Origin: Haloarcula amylovorans
GTDB lineage: Archaea > Halobacteriota > Halobacteria > Halobacteriales > Haloarculaceae
NCBI RefSeq assembly: GCF_004681185.1
Contig: NZ_SRIF01000002.1
Coordinates: 1,175,456-1,239,455, forward strand
Direction: 5' to 3'
Length of the DNA: 64,000 nucleotides
Shown: positions 31,678 through 39,622 of the stretch, piece after piece
How positions within the stretch are numbered: the first letter of the stretch is position 1
How the letters are laid out: every line of letters starts with the position of its first letter
The notes under the pieces: model-generated
The model's database searches: none
What the model was told of the DNA's origin: nothing
What the model saw: the letters and a program-made list of their open reading frames with translations, nothing else
Program-made: the position numbers and the translations under genes

Positions 31678-32868
31678 ATGGACGTTCCGCTGATTTGCTA
31701 CGCTTGCGGGAACACGACGACCCTCTCGGCCGGCACGCGTTGTGACTGCGGCGAACCGTACTGGGTGGCGACCGAGCCCACCGGGTTCGCGTGGCCCGAG
31801 AGCGGGGAGCGGTCGCTGTGGCGCTACCGCGACCTGTTGCCCGACGTGGTGCCGACCGGATTGGCCGCCGGTGCGGGCGGGACGCCGCTCGTTCGCGCGC
31901 CGCGACTGGACGACGGTATCGGCGCGCGAGTCCACGTGAAATACGAGGGGTCGAACCCGACGGGGACGTTCAAGGACCGGGGGAGTTCAGTCGGGGTCGC
32001 AGCCGCCGTCGACGCGGGCTACGAGACGGTCGGCACCGTCTCGCACGGCAACATGGCGCGGTCGATGGCCGCCCACGCCGCCAGCGCGGGACTGGACTGT
32101 CTGGTGCTCGTCCCGGCCGACGTCCCCGCCGAGCGGTTGGCGCTCATCGCGCGCTACGACCCGACGATTCTCCGCGTCGAGGGGGACTACGGCCGACTCT
32201 ACGACGAGTCGCTCCATATTGGACGCGAACAGCGGGTCGCATTCGTCAATTCGGACACGCCGCTGCGGGTCGCCGGCCAGAAGACGACGGCGCTGGAAAT
32301 CGCGGAGGCGTTCGCGCCGCAGCTGCCGGATGCCATCGTCCTGCCAGTCTCCAGCGGCGGCCACGGGAGCGCTGTCTGGAAGGCGTTCCGAGAGCTTCGC
32401 GACGCCGGCCTCGTGACCGAGATCCCGCACCTCTACTTCGTACAGACGGCGGCCTGCGCGCCCATCGCCGAGGCGTGGGAGCGGGACGACCGGACGGTGA
32501 CGCCCGTCGACGGCGGCGAGACGGTGGCGTACTCTATCGCCAACGCCGACCCGCCCAGCGGCGACCGGGTGCTGGCGGCGGCGCGAGCGACCGGCGGCGG
32601 CGTTCTCGCCGTGGACGACGACGCTATCCTCGACGCGCGACAGGCGCTCTCGGCCGAGGCGGGTCTGTTCGTCGAGAGCGCGTCTGCCACAGCGCTCGCC
32701 GGTGCACGTCGTCTCGCCGAGAATGGTGCCTTCGAAGGTTTCGAGGACGTGGTGCTGATTACGACCGGGACGGGGTTCACCGAACGCGACGTTGACGCGC
32801 CGATCGTCGACGCGACGAGAGTGGGACTGGGAGCGCTGGACGACGCCATCACCGAGCGGATGGGGTGA
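31678..32868 (+). CDS. thrC: Threonine synthase-like PLP enzyme
   Basis: This 396-residue fold-type II PLP enzyme has an N-terminal zinc ribbon (CYACG and CDCG) and the PLP lysine Lys99 in TGTFKDRGSS. The phosphate cup and serine loop read SHGNMARSMAAHA and SSGGHGSAVW. The layout matches haloarchaeal threonine synthase, which makes threonine from O-phosphohomoserine. Haloarchaea often carry more than one homologue, so a diversified substrate is possible. Its stop codon lies close to the SDR fragment. Confidence 0.85.
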   Translation: MDVPLICYACGNTTTLSAGTRCDCGEPYWVATEPTGFAWPESGERSLWRYRDLLPDVVPTGLAAGAGGTPLVRAPRLDDGIGARVHVKYEGSNPTGTFKDRGSSVGVAAAVDAGYETVGTVSHGNMARSMAAHAASAGLDCLVLVPADVPAERLALIARYDPTILRVEGDYGRLYDESLHIGREQRVAFVNSDTPLRVAGQKTTALEIAEAFAPQLPDAIVLPVSSGGHGSAVWKAFRELRDAGLVTEIPHLYFVQTAACAPIAEAWERDDRTVTPVDGGETVAYSIANADPPSGDRVLAAARATGGGVLAVDDDAILDARQALSAEAGLFVESASATALAGARRLAENGAFEGFEDVVLITTGTGFTERDVDAPIVDATRVGLGALDDAITERMG

Positions 32869-32880
32869 CGCCGCTACGCT

Positions 32881-32902
32881 ATCACTACGCCATCACTACG
32901 CC
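32881..32902. repeat. Short tandem repeat at broken SDR end
   Basis: The 11-base unit ATCACTACGCC occurs twice in tandem (32881-32891 and 32892-32902), with a partial copy on each side. The stop codon of the truncated SDR gene falls in the second unit. Confidence 0.5.
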
Positions 32903-33270
32903 ATCGCGTCGACACCGAGTTGCGGGAGGTCGCGGGCGTGTTCGGTCCCGTCGACGTTGACTCGCTCGGCGGGTCCGCGCTCGGCCCCGAGGTCGTAGAG
33001 AGCCGCGAGGTGGTAGACGACCGCCGTCTCTCGGTGAATCGCGTCGTAGTCGGCCAGTCCGAGGTTCGGGTCGGTAATGTCTCCCTCAGCGAGTGTGATG
33101 CGGTCGCGCGCCACGCCCGCCTCGGCGGTCAGTTCGTCGGCGCGTCGCTCAGCCAGTTCGCGATACGCCGGTTGGACGAGACAGGTGACGGGCTCATCGC
33201 TCCGTGCGAGCAATCGGGAGACGAGCGCCGCGCCGAGGAAGCCCGGAAAGCCGGTGAGAAACCGCGTCAT
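32896..33270 (-). pseudogene. Truncated extended SDR / NAD-dependent epimerase (N-terminal fragment)
   Basis: This 124-codon frame starts at ATG 33270 with the Rossmann motif TGFPGFLGAALV, and has the AEGDITDPNLGL and VVYHLAALYDLGA segments of extended SDRs, related to fatty acyl-CoA reductase and epimerases. After RVNVDGTEHA the sequence diverges and stops in a short tandem repeat beside the thrC stop. The active-site YxxxK and the C-terminal half, some 200 residues, are absent. It overlaps the aldehyde dehydrogenase stop (ATGA), which suggests an old ALDH-SDR operon that lost the end of the second gene by deletion. Confidence 0.72.
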
Positions 33271-34844
33271 CGGAACGACGAGAGCCCGCGAAGTCGCCGG
33301 AGCGCGCGCACGCTCAGACTCGCCCCGCGAGCGGCCAGTCGATTGGGAAGGAGGTTCGCCGGTACCAGTGGATGCAGTCGCTGCGTCGCTACCGTCTGGG
33401 ATTCGGTGTACTTCTGAATCCCCTCGCGGCCGTGTCGCCGGCCGATACCCGAGTCGCCGACGCCGCCCATCGGCGCGTCCGTCGAGGCCCACATCCCGAG
33501 GTAGGCGTCGTTGACCGAGACGGACCCGGCGTCGATGCGCCGGGCGACGGCTTCGCCCTGTTCGGTATCCGTCGTCCAGACGCTGCCGTGGAGGCCGTAG
33601 TCGGTGTCGTTCGCGCGCGCGACGGCCTCGTCGGCGTCGGCGACGGGGGTCACCGAGACGACGGGACCGAACGTCTCCTCGCAGGCAGCGGTCGCGTCCT
33701 CGGGCAGGTCGGTGAGGACGGTCGGTTCGTAGAACAGCGGCCCGACGTCCTCGCGGCGCTGTCCGCCCGTCTCGACGGTCGCACCGCGCTCGCGGGCGTC
33801 GGCGACGTGGGATTCGACTGTCTCTAGCTGGTGGTCGGCGATGAGCGACCCCACGTCGGGACCGAAATCGAGCGCCGCGCCCAGTTCTAACGCTTCCGTC
33901 GCCGCGACGAAACGGGCGAGGAAGTCGTCGTAGACGTCTTCGTGGACAAATATTCGTTCGAAGGAGATACACAACTGTCCGGCGTTAGCGAAGCTCCCGT
34001 GGACCAGCCCGCGAACCGTCGTCGAGAGGTCTGCATCGGGGAGAACGATAGCCGAGTTCTTCCCGCCCAGTTCCATCGAGGCGTCTATCAGGTGCTCGCC
34101 GGCCAGCGACGCGACGGTTCGACCCGTCTCCGTGCTTCCGGTGAACGTGAGGTAGTCCACCGAGGCGACGAGTGGTTCGCCCACGGTCTCTCCGTCGCCG
34201 GTGACGACCTGCACGAGGTCCTCGGGGACGCCAGCCTCGACGAGCAACTCGACCGCTCGAAGCGCGGTGAACGGCGTCGCCTCGGCGGGTTTGAGTACCG
34301 CGGCGTTGCCGGCTAGCAAGGCCGGTAGCATATCCGAGATGGCTAGCGTCAGGGGGTAGTTCCACGGCTCGATGAGGCCGACGACGCCAACGGGGTCGCG
34401 ATGCTCGACGGTTTTCGTCACCAGAGGGAACCCGCTACTCTTCTGGGTCGAGCGGAGGTAGTCCGGTCCCTCTCGGGCGTAGTAGTCGGCAGTCAACACC
34501 ACGTCCAGCGCTTCGACGTGGGCGTCGAGGCGGGACTTCCCCGCCTCCAGTTGGACGATATCGAGTAACTCCTCGCGATTCGAGAGTATCTCGTCCGCGA
34601 CGGCCTGTAGTACCGACGCCCGCTCTTCGAGTGGCCGGTCGGTCCACTCCGATTGGGCCGCCCGCGCCCGTTCGACGGCCGCGGTCACGTCGGCCGGTCG
34701 GCACGCCGGGACCGTCCCGAGAACGGCGTCGGTGAACGGACTCCGGACAGCTAGTGCTTCTCGCTCCTCGACGGTAGTGACACTCTCGGCCAGGCGGTCC
34801 ACCGTCTGTTCGGGCAGTGTTGCCGAAACCGTTGACGAGTTCAT
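33267..34844 (-). CDS. NAD(P)-dependent aldehyde dehydrogenase (succinate-semialdehyde type)
   Basis: This 525-residue enzyme oxidises an aldehyde to an acid. The nucleophile is the Cys in FANAGQLCISFERIF (about residue 294), the general base is Glu in SMELGGKN (about 261), and the NAD-binding EPWNYPL and TFTGSTETG motifs are intact. The C-terminus is extended by about 40 residues with a basic end that may contact membrane. The aldehyde is unknown. The truncated SDR downstream suggests fatty aldehyde or long-chain metabolism. Confidence 0.92.
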   Translation of the reverse strand: MNSSTVSATLPEQTVDRLAESVTTVEEREALAVRSPFTDAVLGTVPACRPADVTAAVERARAAQSEWTDRPLEERASVLQAVADEILSNREELLDIVQLEAGKSRLDAHVEALDVVLTADYYAREGPDYLRSTQKSSGFPLVTKTVEHRDPVGVVGLIEPWNYPLTLAISDMLPALLAGNAAVLKPAEATPFTALRAVELLVEAGVPEDLVQVVTGDGETVGEPLVASVDYLTFTGSTETGRTVASLAGEHLIDASMELGGKNSAIVLPDADLSTTVRGLVHGSFANAGQLCISFERIFVHEDVYDDFLARFVAATEALELGAALDFGPDVGSLIADHQLETVESHVADARERGATVETGGQRREDVGPLFYEPTVLTDLPEDATAACEETFGPVVSVTPVADADEAVARANDTDYGLHGSVWTTDTEQGEAVARRIDAGSVSVNDAYLGMWASTDAPMGGVGDSGIGRRHGREGIQKYTESQTVATQRLHPLVPANLLPNRLAARGASLSVRALRRLRGLSSFR

Positions 34845-34972
34845 CGTTTCTCCACACGACCAGTAGACACAATGCAGTTTCGCCGCGGTGGTCGTTCGCG
34901 TTGCGCCGACCCCGTTCCCACTATTCGTCGGGCATCGAACGGTTCAAGTAGCCGCTGGGTCATGAAACGGAT

Positions 34973-35344
34973 ATGAAAGACCAGGGACGCTCCCCTCGCA
35001 AGCGGACAGGCGGTCGACGACGCCCGAACCACAAGAAGAAAAAGCAGCAACTCGGCCGGGAGTCTACCGAGACGCAGGTCGGCGACCAGAAGCTGAAGGT
35101 CGTCGACTCGCGGGGCAACACCCAGAAGGTCCGTGCGGTCACCACCAACGTCGCAAGCGTCGCTGACGGCGCGGAGACCCACGAAGCGACCATCGAGACG
35201 GTCGAGGAGAACCCCTCGAACCCGAACTACGCTCGCCGAAATATCATCACGAAGGGCGCGGTCATCGAGACGTCCGAAGGGACGGCCCGCGTCACCTCTC
35301 GTCCCGGTCAGGACGGACAGGTCAACGCCGTCCTCGTCGAGTAA
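34973..35344 (+). CDS. rps8e: 30S ribosomal protein S8e
   Basis: This 123-residue basic protein is part of the small ribosomal subunit. The N-terminal RSPRKRTGGRRRPNHKKKKQ and the conserved PSNPNYARRNIITKGAVIET identify S8e. Its high basic charge contrasts with the acidic neighbours. The length matches archaeal S8e. Confidence 0.97.
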   Translation: MKDQGRSPRKRTGGRRRPNHKKKKQQLGRESTETQVGDQKLKVVDSRGNTQKVRAVTTNVASVADGAETHEATIETVEENPSNPNYARRNIITKGAVIETSEGTARVTSRPGQDGQVNAVLVE

Positions 35345-35821
35345 CTAGTTCTCGGTAGCCATCCACCGTCCTCATAGCGGCGTTTTCGTGGACCTACCTA
35401 GCAAATTTCGAAGGGTGCGTGGTACCACATAGCCACGTCTATCGTAGCCATTGAAACTCACTGCACACCCGACCGTACGACGGCGGTGCGGTCGGTGTGT
35501 AACTCGTTTCAAGTGTTACTATAGGGCTGTTCGCACGCTACCATCCTTTTTGAAACGGCCGGAGAACAGCCCGTGGGGGTGACAGCGGCTGGTGCGAGCC
35601 GCCGTCGAAGTGACGTGCAGGTGGCGACTGACGGGGAGGTCCTGACAAACCGACCGCACGCCGCCGCAATATACACAATCGACCATAATAAATACGCAGG
35701 AGAGCGGCGGGCGGGTCGACGTTCGAGCAGAGTGGTACAGACGGCTATATACTGCTATTATAAAGGCCCTGAGTCGAGACCGCGAAATTCGACGGTAACG
35801 GCCCTGCGTGGCCACTCTTCA
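35345..35821. other. Intergenic region, palindrome but no supported gene
   Basis: This gap lies between S8e and the PPK1 remnant. It holds the hairpin element at 35452-35511 and otherwise AT-richer DNA around 35665-35770 with a TATA-like TATTATAAA near 35756. No convincing protein gene is visible; a frame extending upstream of 35822 from 35573 lacks similarity and codon support. Confidence 0.5.
35452..35511. repeat. Palindromic hairpin element with GAAAC/GTTTC ends
   Basis: TGAAAC at 35452-35457 and GTTTCA at 35506-35511 are complementary. Inside, GCACACCCGACCG (35463-35475) pairs with CGGTCGGTGTGT (35489-35500) with a single bulge. The loop is about 13 bases. Similar palindromes occur beside transposons and genes in haloarchaea, but I cannot name the family. 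Confidence 0.5.
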
Positions 35822-36163
35822 ATGGTATCTGTTCCGGCACTCGATCCGAGTATCGACGCCGCGCACAGACGTATCGACAGCGACCGGTGGGACGACATCT
35901 ATGTGGTCGGTGACGTCCGCGGCTGTCGAGCCACCCTCGAGGAGACGGCTGACGGCCGGACGCCCGTCGAGCAGTGGCACGACGTCCACGACGCGCTCGG
36001 GCCAATGCTCGAAACGCAAGCGGACTGCTACAGTGAGATGCTCCGGCCTGCCCTCTCTGCGGCCGGCATCGACGTCCTGGACTACGAGGAATTGGATGGC
36101 GACCGGCGATATCTGAAGACGAAGACGGGCACGAGAGACGCCCTGCGTCGATACTACGACTAA
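35822..36163 (+). pseudogene. Polyphosphate kinase 1 N-terminal fragment
   Basis: This 113-codon frame starts at ATG 35822 and resembles the N-terminal domain of PPK1, which makes polyphosphate from ATP. The segment TADGRTPVEQWHDVHDALGP and the later LRPALSAAGIDVLDYEELDG match the family's conserved order. The first ~50 residues and the whole catalytic part (about 550 residues, with the active His) are missing. It is thus a remnant or an isolated domain; the last four bases overlap phoU in convergent orientation. The neighbours are phoU and pst, in keeping with phosphate metabolism. Confidence 0.65.
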
Positions 36164-37158
36164 GGTCGAGGAGCGGCCCGCTGGAGGGCGCTCTCGGCGA
36201 TGTTACCGCCGTAGTCGGCCGTCCGCGACAGGGAGTCCACGACGCGGCCGAGGATCTGTGCGCTCTGTGGATCCAGTTCGCGGACCTTGCTGTCTACGTC
36301 GCGGGCCGTCTCGTCGACCTGCGGGATGCCACTGCGTGCCTCGTTTGCGAGTTCGACCGCCTCCTCTGAATCGTCGGTCAGAAGCGCGTCCATCGCCGTT
36401 TCGGGGATGGCCGTCGCTTCCGATTCGAGTTCTCTGAGGAGGTCGGCCGTCTCACCGGTGATCTCGCCGATCTCGCGGGAGAGACCGGCGATCTTCGTCG
36501 CGTGGTCCGCGATGCGCTCTAACTGCCGGGCGCTCGACTGGTAGTCGAAGACGGTCTCGCGGGGGAATCCGATTTCGTTCGCGGCGGTGGGGTTCCGGAG
36601 GACAGTGCGGAACACCCGAGAGACCATGTACCAGAGGCGGTCGACATCGTCGTCGCGCTGAATGATATCTTGAGCGAGGTCGTCGTCGTCCTCGATGAGC
36701 GCCTCGACGGCGTCGGAAAGCATGGTGAGCGCGACCAGTCTCATCCGCGTGATGGCGTTGTGAACCGACAGCTCCGAGGAGTCGAGCAGGTCCTGCAAGA
36801 CGACGCGGTCGGAGGTCTCCTCGATGACTTCCAGGCCGACGAGTCCCTGCGTCGCGTCCCGGATGATGCGGCGCTGTTCGGCCGTGATGCGGGGCGCTTC
36901 GAGCCTGATGACGTCGAAGCCGCTCACGTACATCGTCATCACGGCACGGGTGAGCTCGTGTTTGTTGTCCAGTCCGCTGACGTCGAGGGCCCCCTCGACG
37001 CGGTCGTCCTCGCGCTTCGGTGCGAGCAGTAGCAGGTCCTCCTCAGCATGAAACTCCACGACGCTGCCTGCACTGACGTCGTTCTCGGTCGCCCAGTCCT
37101 TCGGGAGCGAGACTGTGTACGTCGAACCGCCTGTCACCTGGACCTTGCGGGTCTCCAT
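36160..37158 (-). CDS. phoU: Phosphate uptake regulator with SpoVT/AbrB and PhoU domains
   Basis: This 332-residue regulator starts at ATG 37158. Residues 1-45 form an AbrB/SpoVT-type swapped-hairpin DNA-binding domain (QVTGGSTYTVSLPKDWA), and the rest is two PhoU-like three-helix repeats with ELERIADHATKIAGL as the typical metal/phosphate-sensing motif. It lies divergently from pstSCAB, so it probably represses or tunes it when phosphate is plentiful. The fused DNA-binding domain is common in haloarchaeal PhoU-like proteins. Confidence 0.9.
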   Translation of the reverse strand: METRKVQVTGGSTYTVSLPKDWATENDVSAGSVVEFHAEEDLLLLAPKREDDRVEGALDVSGLDNKHELTRAVMTMYVSGFDVIRLEAPRITAEQRRIIRDATQGLVGLEVIEETSDRVVLQDLLDSSELSVHNAITRMRLVALTMLSDAVEALIEDDDDLAQDIIQRDDDVDRLWYMVSRVFRTVLRNPTAANEIGFPRETVFDYQSSARQLERIADHATKIAGLSREIGEITGETADLLRELESEATAIPETAMDALLTDDSEEAVELANEARSGIPQVDETARDVDSKVRELDPQSAQILGRVVDSLSRTADYGGNIAESALQRAAPRP

Positions 37159-37180
37159 GTAAGTCCATATCGCACCTTCC

Positions 37181-37190
37181 TCGTTATAAA
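37181..37190 (-). promoter_or_regulatory. TATA-like box of phoU
   Basis: The minus strand reads TTTATAACGA about 23-32 bases ahead of the phoU start at 37158. Confidence 0.55.
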
Positions 37191-37460
37191 TCCACCTCTA
37201 TCTATATATTTCCCTACGAATAGAGTTTAGTGTCCCTCGTAAGCCGAAATGTGGCGTGTACGGTTCAATAGTGGGCGACGCCGGGTAGCCATGTCGAGAG
37301 CGAGAGCGGATTCGGCAAATAATGTCCTCTAAACGGCCAATATGGGGTCTCTTTCCAGGGAGAGCGAATATTTAACTAACTCATATCTGGACCCATGAGA
37401 CTGTCTCTCAACTTTTGTCTATATAGTTTATGGAGCAGGATATACACCTCATAGTAGAGT

Positions 37461-37472
37461 ATTTATTTATAT
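37461..37472 (+). promoter_or_regulatory. TATA-like region of pstS
   Basis: ATTTATTTATAT lies 16-27 bases ahead of the pstS start (37488), close to the usual spacing for a leaderless archaeal mRNA. Confidence 0.5.
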
Positions 37473-37487
37473 CTCCATTTCCCTTCG

Positions 37488-38525
37488 ATGATGTCAGATT
37501 CACCGAACCGCGGCGTCTCGCGTCGGAGTTTCTTGGCCGGCACAGGAACGGTCGGCGCACTTGCACTGGCTGGTTGTACGGAAGGTCCGTCTAGCAGTAA
37601 CAGTAACGGCGGCGGGAGCGGTGGCAACAGCAACGGCAGTAGCGGGACCAGCAGCTCGGGGGACCTCTCCGGAGAGATAAAGATCACCGGGAGCAGTACG
37701 GTCTACCCCCTCTCTGTGGCTATCGCCAACCGATTCCAGAAGCAACACTCGGGTGTCGATATCAGCGTGAGTCCGACGGGGTCCGGTGGCGGGTTCAGCA
37801 ACCACTTCTGTGTTGGCAACTCCGATTTCAACAACGCATCGCGCCCGATATCGAAAGAGGAGAAACAACTCTGTGAGGAAAACGGTATCGAGTACCACGA
37901 GATACAGGTCGCCACGGACGCGGTGACGGTTATCGTTAACAAGGAAAACGACTGGGTCGACTGCGTGACACCGGCCCAACTTAAGCAGATCTGGAAGGCC
38001 GACGGTGCCAGCACGTGGTCCGACATCAACAGCGAGTGGCCCGACGAGCCCATCAACCGCTTCGGGGCGGCCGATACGTCGGGGACCTTCGACTACTTCA
38101 AAGAGACCATCCTCGGCGAAGAGACCAGTCACACCAGCGACTACGAGGCCACCGAAAAGGACAACCTCATCCTGCAGGGCGTCCAGCAAGACAAGTCCGC
38201 TATCGGCTACTTCGGCTTCGCGTACTATCAGGGCAACAAAGACGCCGTCAAGGCGCTGGGTATCGACAACGGCGACGGCTGTGTCAAGCCATCGCTCGAA
38301 ACCGCCAAATCCGGCAAGTACAAACCGCTCTCGCGGCCGCTATTCACCTATCCGAAGAAGGGCGCGCTCGCGGAGGACCACATCGCCGAGTTCGCTCGCT
38401 ACTTCGTCAAACAGAGTGCCAACACCGACCTCGTCTCAGGGGAAGTGGGCTACGTTCCGAACACGGAAGAGACCATGCAGAAGCAGCTGGACGAACTCAA
38501 CGCCGTCATCGAGGACGCCCAGTAA
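37488..38525 (+). CDS. pstS: Phosphate-binding lipoprotein PstS
   Basis: This 345-residue protein binds phosphate outside the cell for the Pst ABC importer. The N-terminus has a twin-arginine signal (Arg12 and Arg13 in SRRSFLAG) and a lipobox LAGC with Cys30, so it is a Tat-exported lipoprotein. A Gly/Ser/Asn linker follows, and the GSSTVYPL and SPTGSGGGFSNH loops are phosphate-contacting. The start may be ATG 37488 or the next ATG at 37491. Confidence 0.95.
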   Translation: MMSDSPNRGVSRRSFLAGTGTVGALALAGCTEGPSSSNSNGGGSGGNSNGSSGTSSSGDLSGEIKITGSSTVYPLSVAIANRFQKQHSGVDISVSPTGSGGGFSNHFCVGNSDFNNASRPISKEEKQLCEENGIEYHEIQVATDAVTVIVNKENDWVDCVTPAQLKQIWKADGASTWSDINSEWPDEPINRFGAADTSGTFDYFKETILGEETSHTSDYEATEKDNLILQGVQQDKSAIGYFGFAYYQGNKDAVKALGIDNGDGCVKPSLETAKSGKYKPLSRPLFTYPKKGALAEDHIAEFARYFVKQSANTDLVSGEVGYVPNTEETMQKQLDELNAVIEDAQ

Positions 38526-38617
38526 GCGACTCATAGTATCGTACTGAGACTCAATAGCGCTATAGACACAATCCGGGTACTTTTTCCCGAGATACCGTAA
38601 ATGACTCAACGAACACG

Positions 38618-39622
38618 ATGAGCAACGAGGGACAGACTCCGGACCTGACGGGGGACCGGGGATTCAGAACGGTCCGGGAGTCGACCTACAAATACGCGCT
38701 GGCCGGCTGTGCCCTGTTGTCCGTCCTGACCACCGTCAGCATCATCGCAGTACTCGTCATCGACGCCGCGGAGTTCTTCTCGAGAGTCCCCATATCGGAG
38801 TTCCTGACCGGGACCGTGTTCAGTGCGAGCGAAGGCGTCTTCGGCGTCCTCCCACTGGTCCTCGGGACGTTCCTCATCACCGTCGGTGCCGCGGTCATCG
38901 CGTTACCTATCGGTCTCCTAACGGCTATCTACCTGAGCGAGTACGCTTCGAAGCGGACACGGTCAGTCCTCAAGCCGATGCTCGAAGTGCTCGCCGGCGT
39001 CCCCACCGTCGTCTACGGCTACTTCGCCATCGTCTACATCACGCCCGCGTTGAACGTCTTCATCAGCTGGCTAAACGGGACTCTCGGGACGCAGTTCCCG
39101 ACCCTCGGCCTGTTCAACGGGCTCTCGGCCTCTATCGTGGTGGGTATCATGATTATCCCGATGGTGTCCTCTATCAGCGAGGACGCGATGAGCTCCGTAC
39201 CGGACTCACTCCGGCAGGCCGGCTACGGGCTGGGAGCGACGAAGTTCAACGTCTCGCTTCGCATCGTCGTTCCCGCCGCCATCTCGGGCATCGCGTCGTC
39301 GTTCATCCTCGCTATCTCGCGGGCTATCGGCGAGACGATGGCAGTGGTGCTGGCTGCGGGGTCCCAGCCACCGGATATCCCCGCCGTCCAGAGCGCGTTC
39401 GGGATTCCCTACGTCGCGCCGGGAGACCTTCTCGCGCTGTATAGCGAGAGTTCAGCGACGATGACCGTGGCGATGATCGACCTCGCCACCGGCGACATCT
39501 CCGGCGGGTCGACCGCGTATCAGGCCCTGTTCGCCATCGGCCTGACGCTGTTCACCATCACGCTGGTGATGAACGTCGTGAGCGACCTCGTGGCGAGCCG
39601 TTACCGGGAGGAGTACGAATAA
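38618..39622 (+). CDS. pstC: Phosphate ABC transporter permease PstC
   Basis: This 334-residue membrane permease has six main helices. The EAA loop reads AISRAIGETMAV and the [17 protein letters not shown] segment is the cytoplasmic coupling region. The length and topology match PstC. Its TAA stop overlaps the ATG of pstA by one base. Confidence 0.96.
   Translation: MSNEGQTPDLTGDRGFRTVRESTYKYALAGCALLSVLTTVSIIAVLVIDAAEFFSRVPISEFLTGTVFSASEGVFGVLPLVLGTFLITVGAAVIALPIGLLTAIYLSEYASKRTRSVLKPMLEVLAGVPTVVYGYFAIVYITPALNVFISWLNGTLGTQFPTLGLFNGLSASIVVGIMIIPMVSSISEDAMSSVPDSLRQAGYGLGATKFNVSLRIVVPAAISGIASSFILAISRAIGETMAVVLAAGSQPPDIPAVQSAFGIPYVAPGDLLALYSESSATMTVAMIDLATGDISGGSTAYQALFAIGLTLFTITLVMNVVSDLVASRYREEYE

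Larger units (their letters stand above)
37159..37487. promoter_or_regulatory. Divergent phoU/pstS control region
   Basis: The 329-base AT-richer gap carries both promoters. There is an 11-base palindrome GAGACTGTCTC at 37397-37407 and several TATA-rich stretches, at 37199-37209, 37371-37376 and 37430. No gene is supported here. A P-box-like phosphate element is expected in this region, but I cannot identify it securely. Confidence 0.55.

Noticed and set aside
35452..35511. Possible CRISPR repeat because of GAAAC/GTTTC ends
   Set aside because: There is only one copy and no spacer array; the structure is a long hairpin instead.
35573..35821. Upstream extension of the PPK1 fragment
   Set aside because: The added residues have no similarity to PPK1 and cross a TATA-like region. 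The ATG at 35822 is a better start for the remaining similarity.
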